Shown piece by piece: positions 1-8,851 of a stretch of DNA of 64,000 bases. The DNA lies in the NCBI GenBank assembly GCA_003241895.1, contig QBLY01000010.1, positions 23,996 through 87,995 of the forward strand, written 5' to 3'. This DNA is from Lysobacteraceae bacterium. GTDB lineage: Bacteria > Pseudomonadota > Gammaproteobacteria > Xanthomonadales > Xanthomonadaceae. Under the pieces are notes generated by a model. It was not told the origin of the DNA. It did not search any database and saw only the letters and a program-made list of their open reading frames with translations. Position 1 is the first letter of the stretch, and each line of letters opens with the position of its first letter. A program made the position numbers and the translations under genes.

Positions 1-524
1 CCGCCCTGCCCATGCACGAACGCGCCCGGCGCGGCATTGGCTACCTGCCGCAGGAAGCTTCGGTGTTCCGCACGCTCAGCGTGGCCGACAACGTCGCGGC
101 CGTGCTGGAGCTGCGGCCCGACCTGGACGCCGCCGGCCGCGCCCGCGAACTGTCGGCCCTGCTCGAGGAGCTGCAGGTGGGCCACGTGGCCGGCCAGGCC
201 GGCGCCAGCCTGTCGGGCGGCGAGCGGCGCCGGGTGGAGATCGCGCGCGCGCTGGCGGCCAACCCGCGCTTCATGCTGCTCGACGAGCCCTTCGCCGGCG
301 TGGACCCGATTTCGGTGGGCGAGATCCAGAAGATCGTTCGCCACCTCAAGGAGCGCGGCATCGGCGTGCTGATCACCGACCACAACGTGCGTGAAACCTT
401 GGGAATCTGCGACCGCGCGTATATCCTCAACGCAGGCACGGTGCTGGCGCAGGGAACCCCCGACGCGGTGCTGGCCGACCCCGACGTGCGTCGCGTCTAC
501 CTTGGCGACTCCTTCCGCCTGTAG
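1..524 (+). CDS. lptB: LptB, LPS export ABC ATPase (5' truncated by window edge)
   Basis: This is the C-terminal two thirds of the cytoplasmic ATPase that, with LptF and LptG, powers lipopolysaccharide extraction from the inner membrane. The frame is open from base 3, so the true start and the Walker A loop lie to the left of the window. Visible are the family string [13 protein letters not shown], the ABC signature [15 protein letters not shown], and the Walker B with D-loop in [14 protein letters not shown], followed by the switch histidine in [10 protein letters not shown]. It ends 28 nt before rpoN, the usual lptB-rpoN junction of gammaproteobacteria. The identification is secure; only the N-terminus is missing. 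Confidence 0.95.
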   Translation, partial: ALPMHERARRGIGYLPQEASVFRTLSVADNVAAVLELRPDLDAAGRARELSALLEELQVGHVAGQAGASLSGGERRRVEIARALAANPRFMLLDEPFAGVDPISVGEIQKIVRHLKERGIGVLITDHNVRETLGICDRAYILNAGTVLAQGTPDAVLADPDVRRVYLGDSFRL

Positions 525-552
525 CCCGGCAAGCGCCGCCCCGCGGATCGAG

Positions 553-2004
553 ATGAAGCCCACCCTACAAACCCGGCTAGGCCAGCAGCTTTCCCTGACG
601 CCCCAGCTGCGCCAGGCGATCCGCCTGCTGCAGCTTTCGGCGCTGGAGCTGGAGGCCGAGCTCAACCAGGCCATGGACGCCAACCCGCTGCTGGAACGCG
701 AAGAGGACGCCGAGGAAGACGATGCCGACGACGCCCTCGCGCCCACCAGCGAAGGCGACAAGGCCCCGGACGCCGCCCCGGGCGAAGAGGCCTCCGACCA
801 CCCCGACAGCGGCGACTACGACCCCGGCGAAAGCCCGGACTGGAACGAGTCCAGCGCCGGCAGCTACGAGCGCCGGGGCAATGGCGACGAGGACAGCGAC
901 GAGTTCACGGCGGCGGCGCCGGTGGACCTTCACGCGCACCTGCTCTGGCAGCTTCGGCTGAGCCACCTCAGCCCGCGCGACCTGCTGATCGGCGAGGCCG
1001 TGGTGGAAGCCATCAACGACGACGGCTACCTGGAAGGTCCGCTGGAAGACATCCAAACCGCGCTTGCCCCGGAAATCATCGCAGACCCGGGCGAGATAGA
1101 AACCGTACTCCACATCGTCCAGCACCTCGACCCGGTGGGCAGCGGCGCCCGCAGCCTGTCCGAATGCCTGTGCGTGCAGCTGAGCCTGCTCAGCCACGAC
1201 ACCCCCGGCCTGGCGCTGGCCCAGGAGGTCTGCCGCAAGCACCTGGACGCCCTGGCCAAGCAAGGTCCGCCCAAGCTGGCGGCCCACCTGGGGGTTCCGG
1301 GCGGGCACATGGACCTGGCCGTGGCCCTGCTCAAGTCGCTCGACCCCAAGCCAGGCGCCCAGGTGAGCGCCGGCGAAGCCGAATACATCGCCCCCGACGC
1401 TATCGCCTATCGCCAGGGCGGCGTCTGGAAGGTCGTGCTGGCGGCCGGCAGCCAGCCCCGGCTGGGCATCAACCGGCACTACGAGAGCCTGATCGGCAAG
1501 GCCAGCCGCGCAGACGACAGCTACCTGCGCGGCCAGCTGCAGGAGGCCCGCTGGCTGATCAAAAGCCTGGAAACCCGCGCCGACACCCTGCTGCGCGTAT
1601 CCAGGGCCATCGTCCGCCAGCAAAGCGGTTTCCTCGACCACGGCCTGGAGGCCATGCGTCCGCTGACCCTGCGCGAGGTGGCGGAAGAGTTGGAGCTGCA
1701 TGAGTCCACCATCTCGCGCGCCACCACCCGCAAATACCTGCGCACGCCCCGCGGCACCTTCGAGTTCAAGCACTTCTTCAGCTCGGGAATCGCCACCGAA
1801 CACGGCGGCGCGGCCTCCGCGACGGCGATCCAGGCCATGCTTCGCAAACTGATCGACGCCGAGAATCCCCGCGCCCCGCTGTCGGACCAGCGCCTGGCCG
1901 AGATCCTCAAGGGCGAAGGCATCCCCGTGGCCCGGCGAACCGTGGCAAAATACCGGGAAGCGATGAATATTTCCGCGTCCAACGAACGGCAGCGGCTGGC
2001 ATGA
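553..2004 (+). CDS. rpoN: RNA polymerase sigma-54 factor
   Basis: The 483-residue sigma factor directs polymerase to -24/-12 promoters that need AAA+ activators. Residues 1-50 form the Gln/Leu-rich region I that contacts activators (LQTRLGQQLSLTPQLRQAI). A long Asp/Glu-rich region II follows at roughly 45-125, then the core-binding domain, a helix-turn-helix near residue 380 (REVAEELELHESTISRAT) and the RpoN box ARRTVAKYRE at 460-469. The open frame extends further upstream, but ATG 553 is chosen because homologues begin MKPTLQ and the extension would run into lptB. It heads a block including hpf, ptsN, hprK and rapZ, the conserved rpoN neighbourhood. Confidence 0.97.
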   Translation: MKPTLQTRLGQQLSLTPQLRQAIRLLQLSALELEAELNQAMDANPLLEREEDAEEDDADDALAPTSEGDKAPDAAPGEEASDHPDSGDYDPGESPDWNESSAGSYERRGNGDEDSDEFTAAAPVDLHAHLLWQLRLSHLSPRDLLIGEAVVEAINDDGYLEGPLEDIQTALAPEIIADPGEIETVLHIVQHLDPVGSGARSLSECLCVQLSLLSHDTPGLALAQEVCRKHLDALAKQGPPKLAAHLGVPGGHMDLAVALLKSLDPKPGAQVSAGEAEYIAPDAIAYRQGGVWKVVLAAGSQPRLGINRHYESLIGKASRADDSYLRGQLQEARWLIKSLETRADTLLRVSRAIVRQQSGFLDHGLEAMRPLTLREVAEELELHESTISRATTRKYLRTPRGTFEFKHFFSSGIATEHGGAASATAIQAMLRKLIDAENPRAPLSDQRLAEILKGEGIPVARRTVAKYREAMNISASNERQRLA

Positions 2005-2067
2005 CGTCCGTGCCCCTGCACTCGGCCGTCCCATCCCCGGGACGCCTCTCGAATCGTGTTTTTCCGG

Positions 2068-2104
2068 CACGGCCACGGTCCCGAACCGATGCCCGTGTTT
2101 TTTT
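2068..2104 (+). terminator. Possible rho-independent terminator or attenuator between rpoN and hpf
   Basis: CACGG at 2068-2072 pairs with CCGTG at 2093-2097. Inside it CGGT at 2076-2079 pairs with ACCG at 2085-2088 around a 5-nt loop, and seven T residues follow at 2098-2104. The outer and inner stems are separated by unpaired bases, so the hairpin is only moderately stable. It may partly separate hpf from rpoN. Confidence 0.4.
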
Positions 2105-2136
2105 GTGTGCGTGACCCATCCAGGAGGATCGTGACC

Positions 2137-2463
2137 ATGCGGATCGACATCAACGGGCACCAGATGGAAATCACCCCCGCCTTGCGCGACTACGTGCAGG
2201 ACAAGTTCGCGCGCGTCGCTCGCCACTTCGATCACCCGCTTGACGCCCGCGTCATCCTGTCCGTGGATAAACTCGACAAGAAGGCGGAAGTCACGCTGTC
2301 CACCCCGGGCAAGACCCTGCACGCCGAATCGGTCGCCCCCGACATGTATGCCGCCATCGACCTCCTTGCCGACAAGCTCGACCGACTCGTGGTCAAGCAG
2401 AAGGAAAAAATGACCGACCATCACCGCGGCGCATCCTCCGCACGTTCGGACAGCTTCGGCTGA
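2137..2463 (+). CDS. hpf: Ribosome hibernation-promoting factor (short HPF/YhbH type)
   Basis: This 108-residue protein of the HPF/RaiA family binds the 30S decoding region in stationary phase and promotes 100S dimers. Its N-terminal beta-alpha fold (MRIDINGHQMEITPALRDYV) and the basic run ending in VVKQKEKMTDH are typical of the short HPF class. ATG 2137 is chosen because AGGAGG at 2122-2127 lies 9 nt upstream. An in-frame GTG at 2131 would be only 3 nt from that site. The gene lies between rpoN and ptsN, as in many proteobacteria, where sigma-54 context and nutrient stress link the genes. Confidence 0.93.
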   Translation: MRIDINGHQMEITPALRDYVQDKFARVARHFDHPLDARVILSVDKLDKKAEVTLSTPGKTLHAESVAPDMYAAIDLLADKLDRLVVKQKEKMTDHHRGASSARSDSFG

Positions 2464-2470
2464 CACTGCC

Positions 2471-2944
2471 ATGCATTTGCTGGACCTGCTTACGCCCGCA
2501 CGCGTCAAGGCCAACGTCGTCACCAGCGGCAAGAAGCGCCTGCTTGAACAGCTGGCGGCACTCCTGGCCGCCGGCGCCGACGGCGACAACGAACGCGGCA
2601 TCTACGACAGCCTCTGCGGGCGTGAGCGCCTGGGCAGCACCGGCCTGGGCCACGGCGTGGCCATTCCGCACGGGCGCAGCAGCCGCCTGACCAGCGCCAC
2701 GGGCGTGTTCATGCGGCTGGCCGAGCCGGTGGACTTCAACGCGCCCGACGGCATGCCCGTGGACATCGTGTTCGCCCTGGTGGTGCCCGAGCATTACGCC
2801 CAGCAGCACCTGCTGCTGCTGGCGAACCTGGCCGAGATGTTCGGCGACGCCGGTTTCCGCGACCGCCTGCGGCAGGCGGGTGATTCGGCGGCGCTGTATG
2901 CGCTGCTGGCCGAATGGCAGTCCGAGCACCCGGTGGTCACCTGA
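2471..2944 (+). CDS. ptsN: PTS IIA-like nitrogen regulatory protein (EIIA-Ntr)
   Basis: This 157-residue EIIA of the fructose/mannitol fold serves as a phosphorylatable regulator rather than as part of a sugar permease. The phospho-accepting residue is His67 in [11 protein letters not shown]. The protein begins [16 protein letters not shown] and has the usual length of about 150-160. It starts 8 nt after hpf and ends 2 nt before hprK, so it is part of the same transcript. In this phosphorelay the phosphate would come from HPr and enzyme I; here those are the plain HPr/EI encoded at 5201-7182, because no GAF-containing PtsP is in the window. Confidence 0.95.
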   Translation: MHLLDLLTPARVKANVVTSGKKRLLEQLAALLAAGADGDNERGIYDSLCGRERLGSTGLGHGVAIPHGRSSRLTSATGVFMRLAEPVDFNAPDGMPVDIVFALVVPEHYAQQHLLLLANLAEMFGDAGFRDRLRQAGDSAALYALLAEWQSEHPVVT

Positions 2945-2945
2945 G

Positions 2946-3899
2946 ATGGCCGACCGCCTGCTCGCGCGCGACCTGTTCGAGGAGCTGCGCGAGCGCCTGG
3001 CGCTGCGCTGGCTGGTGGGTGGGCAGCGCGGCGGTGAACGCGTCATCGAGCGCGGCGAGCACCTGTCGCGGCGCCCCTCGCTGGCGGGCTACCTCAACGT
3101 CATCCACCCCAACAAGGTGCAGATCATCGGCTCGGCCGAGCTGGCCTGGCTGGACGGGCTGGACGCGCGCCAGCGCTGGGAAGTGCTGCAGAAGATAATG
3201 AACTCGCGCCCGCTGGCGATGGTCATCACCCAGGACCAGTCCTGTCCCACCGACCTGCGCGAGCTCGCCGAGGAATCCGACACGCCGCTGTGGGTGTCGC
3301 CACGCCGCGGCTACGAGCTGCTCAACCTGCTGCAGTACCACGTGGCGCGCGCGCTGGCGCCGCGCATTACGATGCACGGCGTGTTCATGGAAATCTATTC
3401 CATCGGCGTGCTGATCACCGGCGACTCGGGCGCCGGCAAGAGCGAACTGGCGATCGAGCTGGTGAGCCGCGGCCACCGGCTGGTCGCCGACGATGCGCCC
3501 GAGTTCACCCAGATCGCCCCGGACGTGCTGGACGGCACCTGCCCCGAGCTGCTCCAGGACCTGCTGGAAGTGCGCGGCCTGGGCGTGATGAACATCCGCC
3601 AGATGTTCGGCGACACGGCCGTGAAACGGAACAAGTACCTGCGCCTGATCGTGCACCTGGTGAAGTCGCAGGAGCCGGCCAAGGATGCCATGGCACGCAT
3701 CACCGGCGAGTCCGAAAGCCGGCGCGTGCTCGACCTGGACGTGCCGGTGGTTGGACTGCCCGTGGCCGCGGGCCGCAACCTGGCGGTGCTCACCGAAGCC
3801 GCGGTGCGGCTGCACCTGCTGCGCAGCAAGGGCATGGACCCCGCCGCCGCCTTCCTGGCGCGGCACAGCGAGTTCCTGCTGCAGGGGGAGTCGCCATGA
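2946..3899 (+). CDS. hprK: HPr kinase/phosphorylase
   Basis: This bifunctional enzyme phosphorylates HPr on a serine and removes that phosphate. The 317-residue protein has a Walker A loop GDSGAGKS at 159-166 and the HPrK signature [10 protein letters not shown] starting near residue 208. ATG 2946 follows the ptsN stop by one base and gives the expected family length; longer frames upstream lie inside ptsN. The stop overlaps rapZ in ATGA (3896-3899). Its substrate HPr, encoded at 5201, keeps Ser46, so the serine-phosphorylation branch looks intact. In proteobacteria this enzyme is usually linked to PTS-based regulation rather than classical catabolite repression. Confidence 0.95.
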   Translation: MADRLLARDLFEELRERLALRWLVGGQRGGERVIERGEHLSRRPSLAGYLNVIHPNKVQIIGSAELAWLDGLDARQRWEVLQKIMNSRPLAMVITQDQSCPTDLRELAEESDTPLWVSPRRGYELLNLLQYHVARALAPRITMHGVFMEIYSIGVLITGDSGAGKSELAIELVSRGHRLVADDAPEFTQIAPDVLDGTCPELLQDLLEVRGLGVMNIRQMFGDTAVKRNKYLRLIVHLVKSQEPAKDAMARITGESESRRVLDLDVPVVGLPVAAGRNLAVLTEAAVRLHLLRSKGMDPAAAFLARHSEFLLQGESP

Positions 3900-4771
3900 C
3901 CGACGCCGCGCGCCCGCTGCTGATCGTGGTCAGCGGCATGTCCGGCTCGGGCAAGTCGGTGGCGCTGAACACGCTCGAAGACCTTGATTTCTTCTGCACC
4001 GACAACCTGCCCGCCGAACTGCTGCCGCGCTTCGTGCGCAGCGTCGCCAGCGACCAGCGCGGCCGGCGCCGGCTGGCGGTGGGCATCGACGTGCGTAACC
4101 GCACGCCCGACCTGTCGCGCATCCCAGAGTGGCTGTCGGAAGTCGGCGCGCTGGGCTTCGACCACAAGCTGGTGTACTTCGACACGCGCGACGAGGTGCT
4201 GCTCAAGCGCTATTCCGACACGCGGCGCAAGCACCCGCTGAGCCACGAAGGGCTGCCGCTGGCCGACGCCATCCGGCTCGAGCGCGAGCGCATGCGGCCC
4301 CTCCTGGGCATCGCCGACCTGGTGATGGACACGTCGGAAATGAACGTGCACCAGATGCGTCGCCAAGTGATCACCGCCCTTGGCATCGGTGCCCACCAGG
4401 GCATGTCGGTGCTGTTCGAATCCTTCGCTTACAAGCGCGGGGTGCCGGCCGACGCCGACTTCGTGTTCGATGCCCGTGCGTTGCCCAACCCCCACTGGAA
4501 TTCCCGGCTGCGCCCGCTGTCGGGCCGCGACCAGGCGGTGCGCGAACACCTCGACGGCGACCCGGTGGTGGGCGATTTCGCCACCCAGGTCACGGCGTTC
4601 CTCGACACCTGGCTGCCTCGCTTCGAAGCCGAGACCCGCAGCTACCTCACGGTGGCCTTCGGCTGCACGGGGGGCCGCCACCGATCGGTCTATTTGGCCG
4701 AACGCCTCGCCGCGCACTTCCGCGACCGCGGCCGCGAAGGCGTGCTGACCTTCCACCGCGAACTCGAGTAG
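3896..4771 (+). CDS. rapZ: RNase adapter protein RapZ
   Basis: This 291-residue nucleotide-binding protein has the RapZ (YvcJ) architecture: an N-terminal P-loop domain with GMSGSGKS at 14-21 and a C-terminal domain with the conserved [15 protein letters not shown] string. In enterobacteria RapZ binds a small RNA and delivers it to RNase E to tune glucosamine-6-phosphate synthase. That exact circuit has not been shown in xanthomonads. The start overlaps the hprK stop by 4 nt, so translation is probably coupled. The frame stays open upstream through hprK, but that extension is not coding in this frame. Confidence 0.95.
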   Translation: MTDAARPLLIVVSGMSGSGKSVALNTLEDLDFFCTDNLPAELLPRFVRSVASDQRGRRRLAVGIDVRNRTPDLSRIPEWLSEVGALGFDHKLVYFDTRDEVLLKRYSDTRRKHPLSHEGLPLADAIRLERERMRPLLGIADLVMDTSEMNVHQMRRQVITALGIGAHQGMSVLFESFAYKRGVPADADFVFDARALPNPHWNSRLRPLSGRDQAVREHLDGDPVVGDFATQVTAFLDTWLPRFEAETRSYLTVAFGCTGGRHRSVYLAERLAAHFRDRGREGVLTFHRELE

Positions 4772-4815
4772 CCCGTGGTGCGCGGAGCGCGCGCGCTGTC
4801 TGGTAATGTTTGGGC

Positions 4816-5208
4816 ATGACCGTTGGCATCCTCATCTTGAGTCACCCCGGGCTGGGCACCCCCCTGGTCGCCGTGGCGCGGCGGCTGCTGGGCGGTTTGC
4901 CGCTGGCCACCGAAGCTTTTGAAGCGGACTGGGACGGTGACTCCGACTCCCTGCTGCCTGCCGCCAGTGCGGCCCTGCGCAAAGTGGATGGCGGCGACGG
5001 CGTGCTGATGCTGGTGGACCTTTACGGCGCCACGCCGTCGCGGCTGGCCGAGAAGCTGTCCCGCCTGGGCACCCCGTGCCAGCGCATCAGCGGCGCGTCC
5101 CTGCCAATGCTGCTGCGCGTGCAGAACTACCCCGAACAGGACCTGGACGAACTGTGCCGCACCGCCGCCGCGGGCGCACGCAATGGCGTGGTGGTCAACG
5201 ATGCTTGA
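4816..5208 (+). CDS. PTS EIIA component, mannose/PTS-EIIA-Man superfamily
   Basis: This 130-residue stand-alone EIIA domain begins MTVGILILSHPGLG, with the phosphorylatable His10 in the usual first-strand position. ATG 4816 is preferred over an in-frame TTG two codons upstream. It overlaps ptsH by 8 nt and is co-transcribed with HPr and enzyme I. No EIIB, EIIC or EIID partner is visible, so it is more likely a regulatory output of the phosphorelay than a sugar transporter subunit. In Xanthomonas relatives the same orphan EIIA-Man sits at this position. Confidence 0.9.
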   Translation: MTVGILILSHPGLGTPLVAVARRLLGGLPLATEAFEADWDGDSDSLLPAASAALRKVDGGDGVLMLVDLYGATPSRLAEKLSRLGTPCQRISGASLPMLLRVQNYPEQDLDELCRTAAAGARNGVVVNDA

Positions 5209-5470
5209 ACGCGAACTCAAGGTGGCCAACCGGCTGGGGCTGCATGCACGCGCGGCGGCGAAGCTGGTGCAGCTGCTGTCGGGCTTCACGTCGCGGGTCA
5301 CCCTGACTGGTCGCGGCCGCGAGGTGAACGCCAAGAGCATCATGGGCGTGCTGCTGCTGGCAGCCGCCCCCGGCGCCACCCTGCTGATCCGCGTCGAGGG
5401 TGAAGACGAACAGGCCGCGCTGGACGCCGCCGCCGCCCTGTTCGACCGCCGGTTCGACGAGGACAACTGA
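5201..5470 (+). CDS. ptsH: Phosphocarrier protein HPr
   Basis: This 89-residue HPr carries phosphate from enzyme I to EIIA proteins. His15 (NRLGLHARAA) is the phosphoryl carrier and Ser46 (VNAKSIMGVL) is the site modified by HPr kinase. Both are at canonical positions when translation starts at ATG 5201, which supports that start over the longer frame beginning at 5183. The start lies inside the end of the EIIA gene and the stop overlaps the ptsI start as TGATG, so three PTS proteins are translationally linked. Confidence 0.96.
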   Translation: MLERELKVANRLGLHARAAAKLVQLLSGFTSRVTLTGRGREVNAKSIMGVLLLAAAPGATLLIRVEGEDEQAALDAAAALFDRRFDEDN

Positions 5471-7182
5471 TGCGGCGCACCCTGCGCGGCCAGCCGGCAT
5501 CGCGCGGGATCGCGCTGGGGCGCGTGCGCGTACGCACGCCGCAGGCGTTGGCGGTGGACGAGCGCCGCATCACGGCCGACGAGGTTCCCGAGGAAATATC
5601 GCGCCTGCACCGCGCGCTGGACGGCACGCGGCAGGAGCTGCGCGGCCTGCGCGATCGGCTGCACGGTGCCCTGGCGCACGAGGTCGGCGACTTCCTCGAC
5701 CTGCACGCGATGATCCTCGACGACCCCGAACTGCTGCATGGTCTGGATGACCTGGTCAGCACCGGCCGCTACAGCGCCGACTACGCCCTCAAGCTCCAGC
5801 GCGACCGCCTGGCCGCGGTGTTCGAGGGCATGCACGACGACTATTTCCGCAGCCGGCGCGAAGACCTCGACCACGTCATCGGCCGCGTCCACGCCGCCCT
5901 GCAGCAGCGCAACCACGACGCCGAACGCGGCTTCGCCGGTGACATCCTGGTTTGCGAAACCATCGCCCCGCAGGAACTGGCCGAACTGCAGTCCCAGGGC
6001 GTGGTGGCCGTGGTGGCGGCCAGCGGCAGCCCGCTGTCGCACAGCGCCATCCTGGCCCGCAGCCTGCACCTGCCCCTGGTGCTGGGCGCGGCCGGGCTGC
6101 TGGCGCTGGCCAACGACGGCGACGCCTTGATGGTGGACGCAGGCACCGGCGAGGTGGTGCTGGAACCCGATGCCGGCGACCTGAAGCGGTACCACCGCCG
6201 CCAGGCCGACATCGGCCGCGAGCAGGCCCAGCTTTCGCGACTCAAGCGCCAGCCCACGCGCACGCTGGACGGCGTGGACATCCGGCTGTACGCCAACGCC
6301 GAATCACGCGAAGACGTCGCCGAGGCGCATGCGCTGGGCGCGGACGGCATCGGCCTGTATCGCACCGAGTTCCTGTTCCTGCAGCGGCGCGAGCTGCCGG
6401 GCGAAGAAGAACAGTTCCTGGCCTATCGCGACCTGGTGCTGGGCATGGCCGGCCGCGTGGTGACCATCCGTACGCTCGACCTGGGGGCCGACAAGGCCGA
6501 CCACAGCGGCTTGACCCTGCGCAGTGAACCCAACCCCGCGCTGGGGCTGCGCGGCGTCCGGCTGTCGCTGGCGCACGAGCCGCTGTTCCTCACCCAGCTG
6601 CGCGCCATCCTGCGCGCCGCCGCCTACGGCCCGGTGCGCGTGCTGGTGCCGATGGTGTGCTGCCGCGAAGAGGTCCAGGCCGTGGTGGCCCTGCTGGAAG
6701 CCGCGCGGCTGTCGCTGCGCGCCGACGGCCTGCAGTACGGTGAGCGGGTGGAGCTGGGCGCCATGATCGAGGTGCCGGCCGCCGCCCTGGGCGTACCCGA
6801 TTTCATCGACCTGGTGGACTTCGTATCGGTGGGCACCAACGACCTGGTGCAGTACCTGCTGGCGGTGGACCGCGGCCACGAGTCGCTGTCGTCGCTGTAC
6901 ACCCCGCACCACCCCGCCATGCTGCGGCTGCTGGCGGGGCTTTTCACCTATGGCCGCCGCAATGGCGTTCCGGTGGCGGTGTGCGGCGAGATGGCCAGCG
7001 AAGCCGCCAACGTGCCGCTGCTGCTGGCGCTGGGCCTGCGCGACTTCAGCCTGCACCCGGCCACGCTGCTGGAAGTGCGCCGCGCCATCCGCGCCGCCGA
7101 CCACGGCAGCCTGCGCCGCCGTGCCCAGTCGCTGCTCAAGGCCCACGACCGCGCGGGCATAGAACGATGGCTGGCCCGCTGA
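5470..7182 (+). CDS. ptsI: Phosphoenolpyruvate-protein phosphotransferase (enzyme I)
   Basis: Enzyme I takes phosphate from phosphoenolpyruvate and passes it to HPr. The 570-residue protein has the swivelling phosphohistidine domain with His191 in GSPLSHSAILARS, the PEP-binding TIM barrel (YRTEFLFL, LGLRGVRLSL) and the catalytic Cys505 in VAVCGEMASEA. The length matches plain enzyme I (about 575); there is no N-terminal GAF domain, so this is PtsI rather than PtsP. It is the last gene of the rpoN-PTS block and overlaps ptsH by one base. Confidence 0.96.
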   Translation: MRRTLRGQPASRGIALGRVRVRTPQALAVDERRITADEVPEEISRLHRALDGTRQELRGLRDRLHGALAHEVGDFLDLHAMILDDPELLHGLDDLVSTGRYSADYALKLQRDRLAAVFEGMHDDYFRSRREDLDHVIGRVHAALQQRNHDAERGFAGDILVCETIAPQELAELQSQGVVAVVAASGSPLSHSAILARSLHLPLVLGAAGLLALANDGDALMVDAGTGEVVLEPDAGDLKRYHRRQADIGREQAQLSRLKRQPTRTLDGVDIRLYANAESREDVAEAHALGADGIGLYRTEFLFLQRRELPGEEEQFLAYRDLVLGMAGRVVTIRTLDLGADKADHSGLTLRSEPNPALGLRGVRLSLAHEPLFLTQLRAILRAAAYGPVRVLVPMVCCREEVQAVVALLEAARLSLRADGLQYGERVELGAMIEVPAAALGVPDFIDLVDFVSVGTNDLVQYLLAVDRGHESLSSLYTPHHPAMLRLLAGLFTYGRRNGVPVAVCGEMASEAANVPLLLALGLRDFSLHPATLLEVRRAIRAADHGSLRRRAQSLLKAHDRAGIERWLAR

Positions 7183-7275
7183 GCCCGCGGCGGCAGCTTC
7201 GCCAGCACGGGCCGCGCGCTTGACTACGTCGGGCGATTGACGCTCAATCGGGTCAAATTCCGCGAGGACAGGCGC

Positions 7276-8775
7276 ATGGCAAAGCTCGGCAAATGCCGCA
7301 CCCCAGGCCTGCTTGCGGCAGGCCTGCTGGCCATCCTGATGGCTTTCGCCGGCCCCACCCTGGCTTGGCGCCCCTCCCCCCACTACTCGGCCGGCGGCAG
7401 CAGCCAGGACGAAGGTGACGAGGACTGGGACGAGGACCAGGACGAGGACTCCGACGCGGACCAAGAGGATCAGTCGGACGCGGACGAAGACGAGCAAACC
7501 GACGCGGACGAAGAGGATCAGTCGGACGCGGACGAAGACGAGCAAACCGACGCGGAAGAAGAGGATCAGTCGGACGCGGACGACGAAGATGCGTTGGAAG
7601 CAGGCGAAGACGAGCAGGCCGACGAAGACCCCCAGGCGGACGAGGACGAACAAGCCTTCGCCGATACGGACGAGGATGGCGACGATCTCGAGGACTACGC
7701 CGACGACTCCTGGGCCACCGAGTGGGACGAGGACGAGGAAGACGACGCCATTCCCTTCGATGACGAGAACTTCGACGAGGACGTGGTCTGGGAAGTGGTC
7801 GAGATCATCGACGAAGGCGACAACGCCGAGCCCGACGGCGACGGCTACCGTCCCGGCGGCAGCGGCATCCTGGGGCTGCGCGCGGGCAAGCCGCGACCCG
7901 CCACTCGCCCTGCCCCAACGCGATCCGGCGCCCCGGCCAGCAGCGGCAACGTGGAGTTCGTTCCCTACAGCTTTGGTGGCCGGCCGGTTTCAGCGCTCAA
8001 GGCGCCGTGGCAGGCGCAGATATTCCATCCCGCCAAGCCCAAGCCCAATCCTGCCGACAAGCGCGCGGCCTGGCAGCGCCAGCACTACTGTGGCGGCGTG
8101 CTGATTGCACCCGATTGGGTGCTGACGGCCGCCCACTGCATCGACCAGGACATGGTGAACGCGGGCTACCAGGTGCGGCTGGGCGTGATCGACATCTCCA
8201 AGCGCGATGGCATCGTCTACAACATCGACCGCATCGTCCGGCACTCCCAATACAGCGAAAAGAACAACAACGCCGACCTGTCGCCGAACATGTTCTCCAA
8301 CGACATCGCGCTGATACGCATCTCGCCCGTTGCCAACTCCGCGGCGGCCGATCCAAATCGCATCCGCCCCATCCCGATCAACCGCCAGCCTCTGGGCAGC
8401 ACCGCCCTGCTGTCGGCCTTCGGCTGGGGCGTCACGGGCAAGGGCGAGGCCAACGCGGCCAGCGCTTCACTGCTGCGGGTGGACCTGCAGCTGATGGATA
8501 CACCCATCTGCCAGCAGCGCAAAGGCTATGGCCCCAAGCGCATCCAGGGCAACGTGATTTGCGCGGCCAACCCCAGCCAGTCCACCTGCCGCGGTGACAG
8601 CGGCGGTCCGCTGATCCGCACCAACGGTGCGCCCAACCTGGTCGGGCTGGTCAGCTGGGGTGCCAAGGAGTGCGCCGGCGACGGCAAGCCGGGTGTTTAC
8701 ACGCGGATAGACCGCTATGCCACATGGATAGACCAGGCGATGCGGGTGCCGGCCGGCAAGAACGCACTGCCCTGA
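7276..8775 (+). CDS. Secreted trypsin-fold serine protease with acidic repeat propeptide
   Basis: The 499-residue protein starts at ATG 7276, with GAGG at 7264-7267 eight bases upstream. Residues 1-30 are a signal peptide ending GPTLA. Residues about 38-190 are extremely Asp/Glu-rich and contain 16-residue repeats. The S1 protease domain follows, with His287 (LTAAHCI), Asp343 (NDIALIRI) and Ser442 (CRGDSGGPL). The position equivalent to trypsin Asp189 is Ser436, while the SWG and KPGVY glycines that keep the pocket open are present. This predicts chymotrypsin-like cleavage after large hydrophobic residues. No classical R/K-IVGG activation site is obvious; the aligned segment reads YSFGGRPVSALKAPW. 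Substrate is unknown. Confidence 0.88.
   Translation: MAKLGKCRTPGLLAAGLLAILMAFAGPTLAWRPSPHYSAGGSSQDEGDEDWDEDQDEDSDADQEDQSDADEDEQTDADEEDQSDADEDEQTDAEEEDQSDADDEDALEAGEDEQADEDPQADEDEQAFADTDEDGDDLEDYADDSWATEWDEDEEDDAIPFDDENFDEDVVWEVVEIIDEGDNAEPDGDGYRPGGSGILGLRAGKPRPATRPAPTRSGAPASSGNVEFVPYSFGGRPVSALKAPWQAQIFHPAKPKPNPADKRAAWQRQHYCGGVLIAPDWVLTAAHCIDQDMVNAGYQVRLGVIDISKRDGIVYNIDRIVRHSQYSEKNNNADLSPNMFSNDIALIRISPVANSAAADPNRIRPIPINRQPLGSTALLSAFGWGVTGKGEANAASASLLRVDLQLMDTPICQQRKGYGPKRIQGNVICAANPSQSTCRGDSGGPLIRTNGAPNLVGLVSWGAKECAGDGKPGVYTRIDRYATWIDQAMRVPAGKNALP
7465..7584 (+). repeat. 48-bp in-frame tandem repeats encoding acidic 16-mers
   Basis: Two consecutive 48-bp units, 7465-7512 and 7513-7560, are almost identical at the DNA level; the one difference I see is near the end of unit 2. 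A third, partial copy runs from 7561 to about 7584. Each encodes EDQSDADEDEQTDADE or a close variant inside the acidic segment of the protease. The length is a multiple of three, so copy-number changes keep the frame. Confidence 0.9.
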
Positions 8776-8806
8776 GGCGGGCCGCGCACCGCGGCTTGCG
8801 TGCAGT

Positions 8807-8842
8807 AAAAAGCGGGGTGGCCGCCTTGGGCGGCCACCCCGC
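8807..8842 (-). terminator. Rho-independent terminator of the minus-strand lipoprotein gene
   Basis: A perfect 14-bp stem (8812-8825 with 8829-8842) closes a 3-nt loop. On the minus strand it is followed by five T residues (8811-8807). It lies just past the stop of the lipoprotein gene at 8852. On the plus strand there is no T run, so it acts mainly in the minus direction, though it may also shield the end of the protease gene. Confidence 0.85.
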
Positions 8843-8851
8843 AGCAAGCAC

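Noticed and set aside
3290..4771. Possible fusion of hprK sequence to RapZ
   Set aside because: The frame is open upstream, but RapZ homologues start at 3896 and the upstream part is hprK read in the wrong frame.
7465..7584. Tandem 48-bp repeats as a CRISPR or satellite
   Set aside because: There are no spacers, and the units are in frame inside a coding acidic segment.
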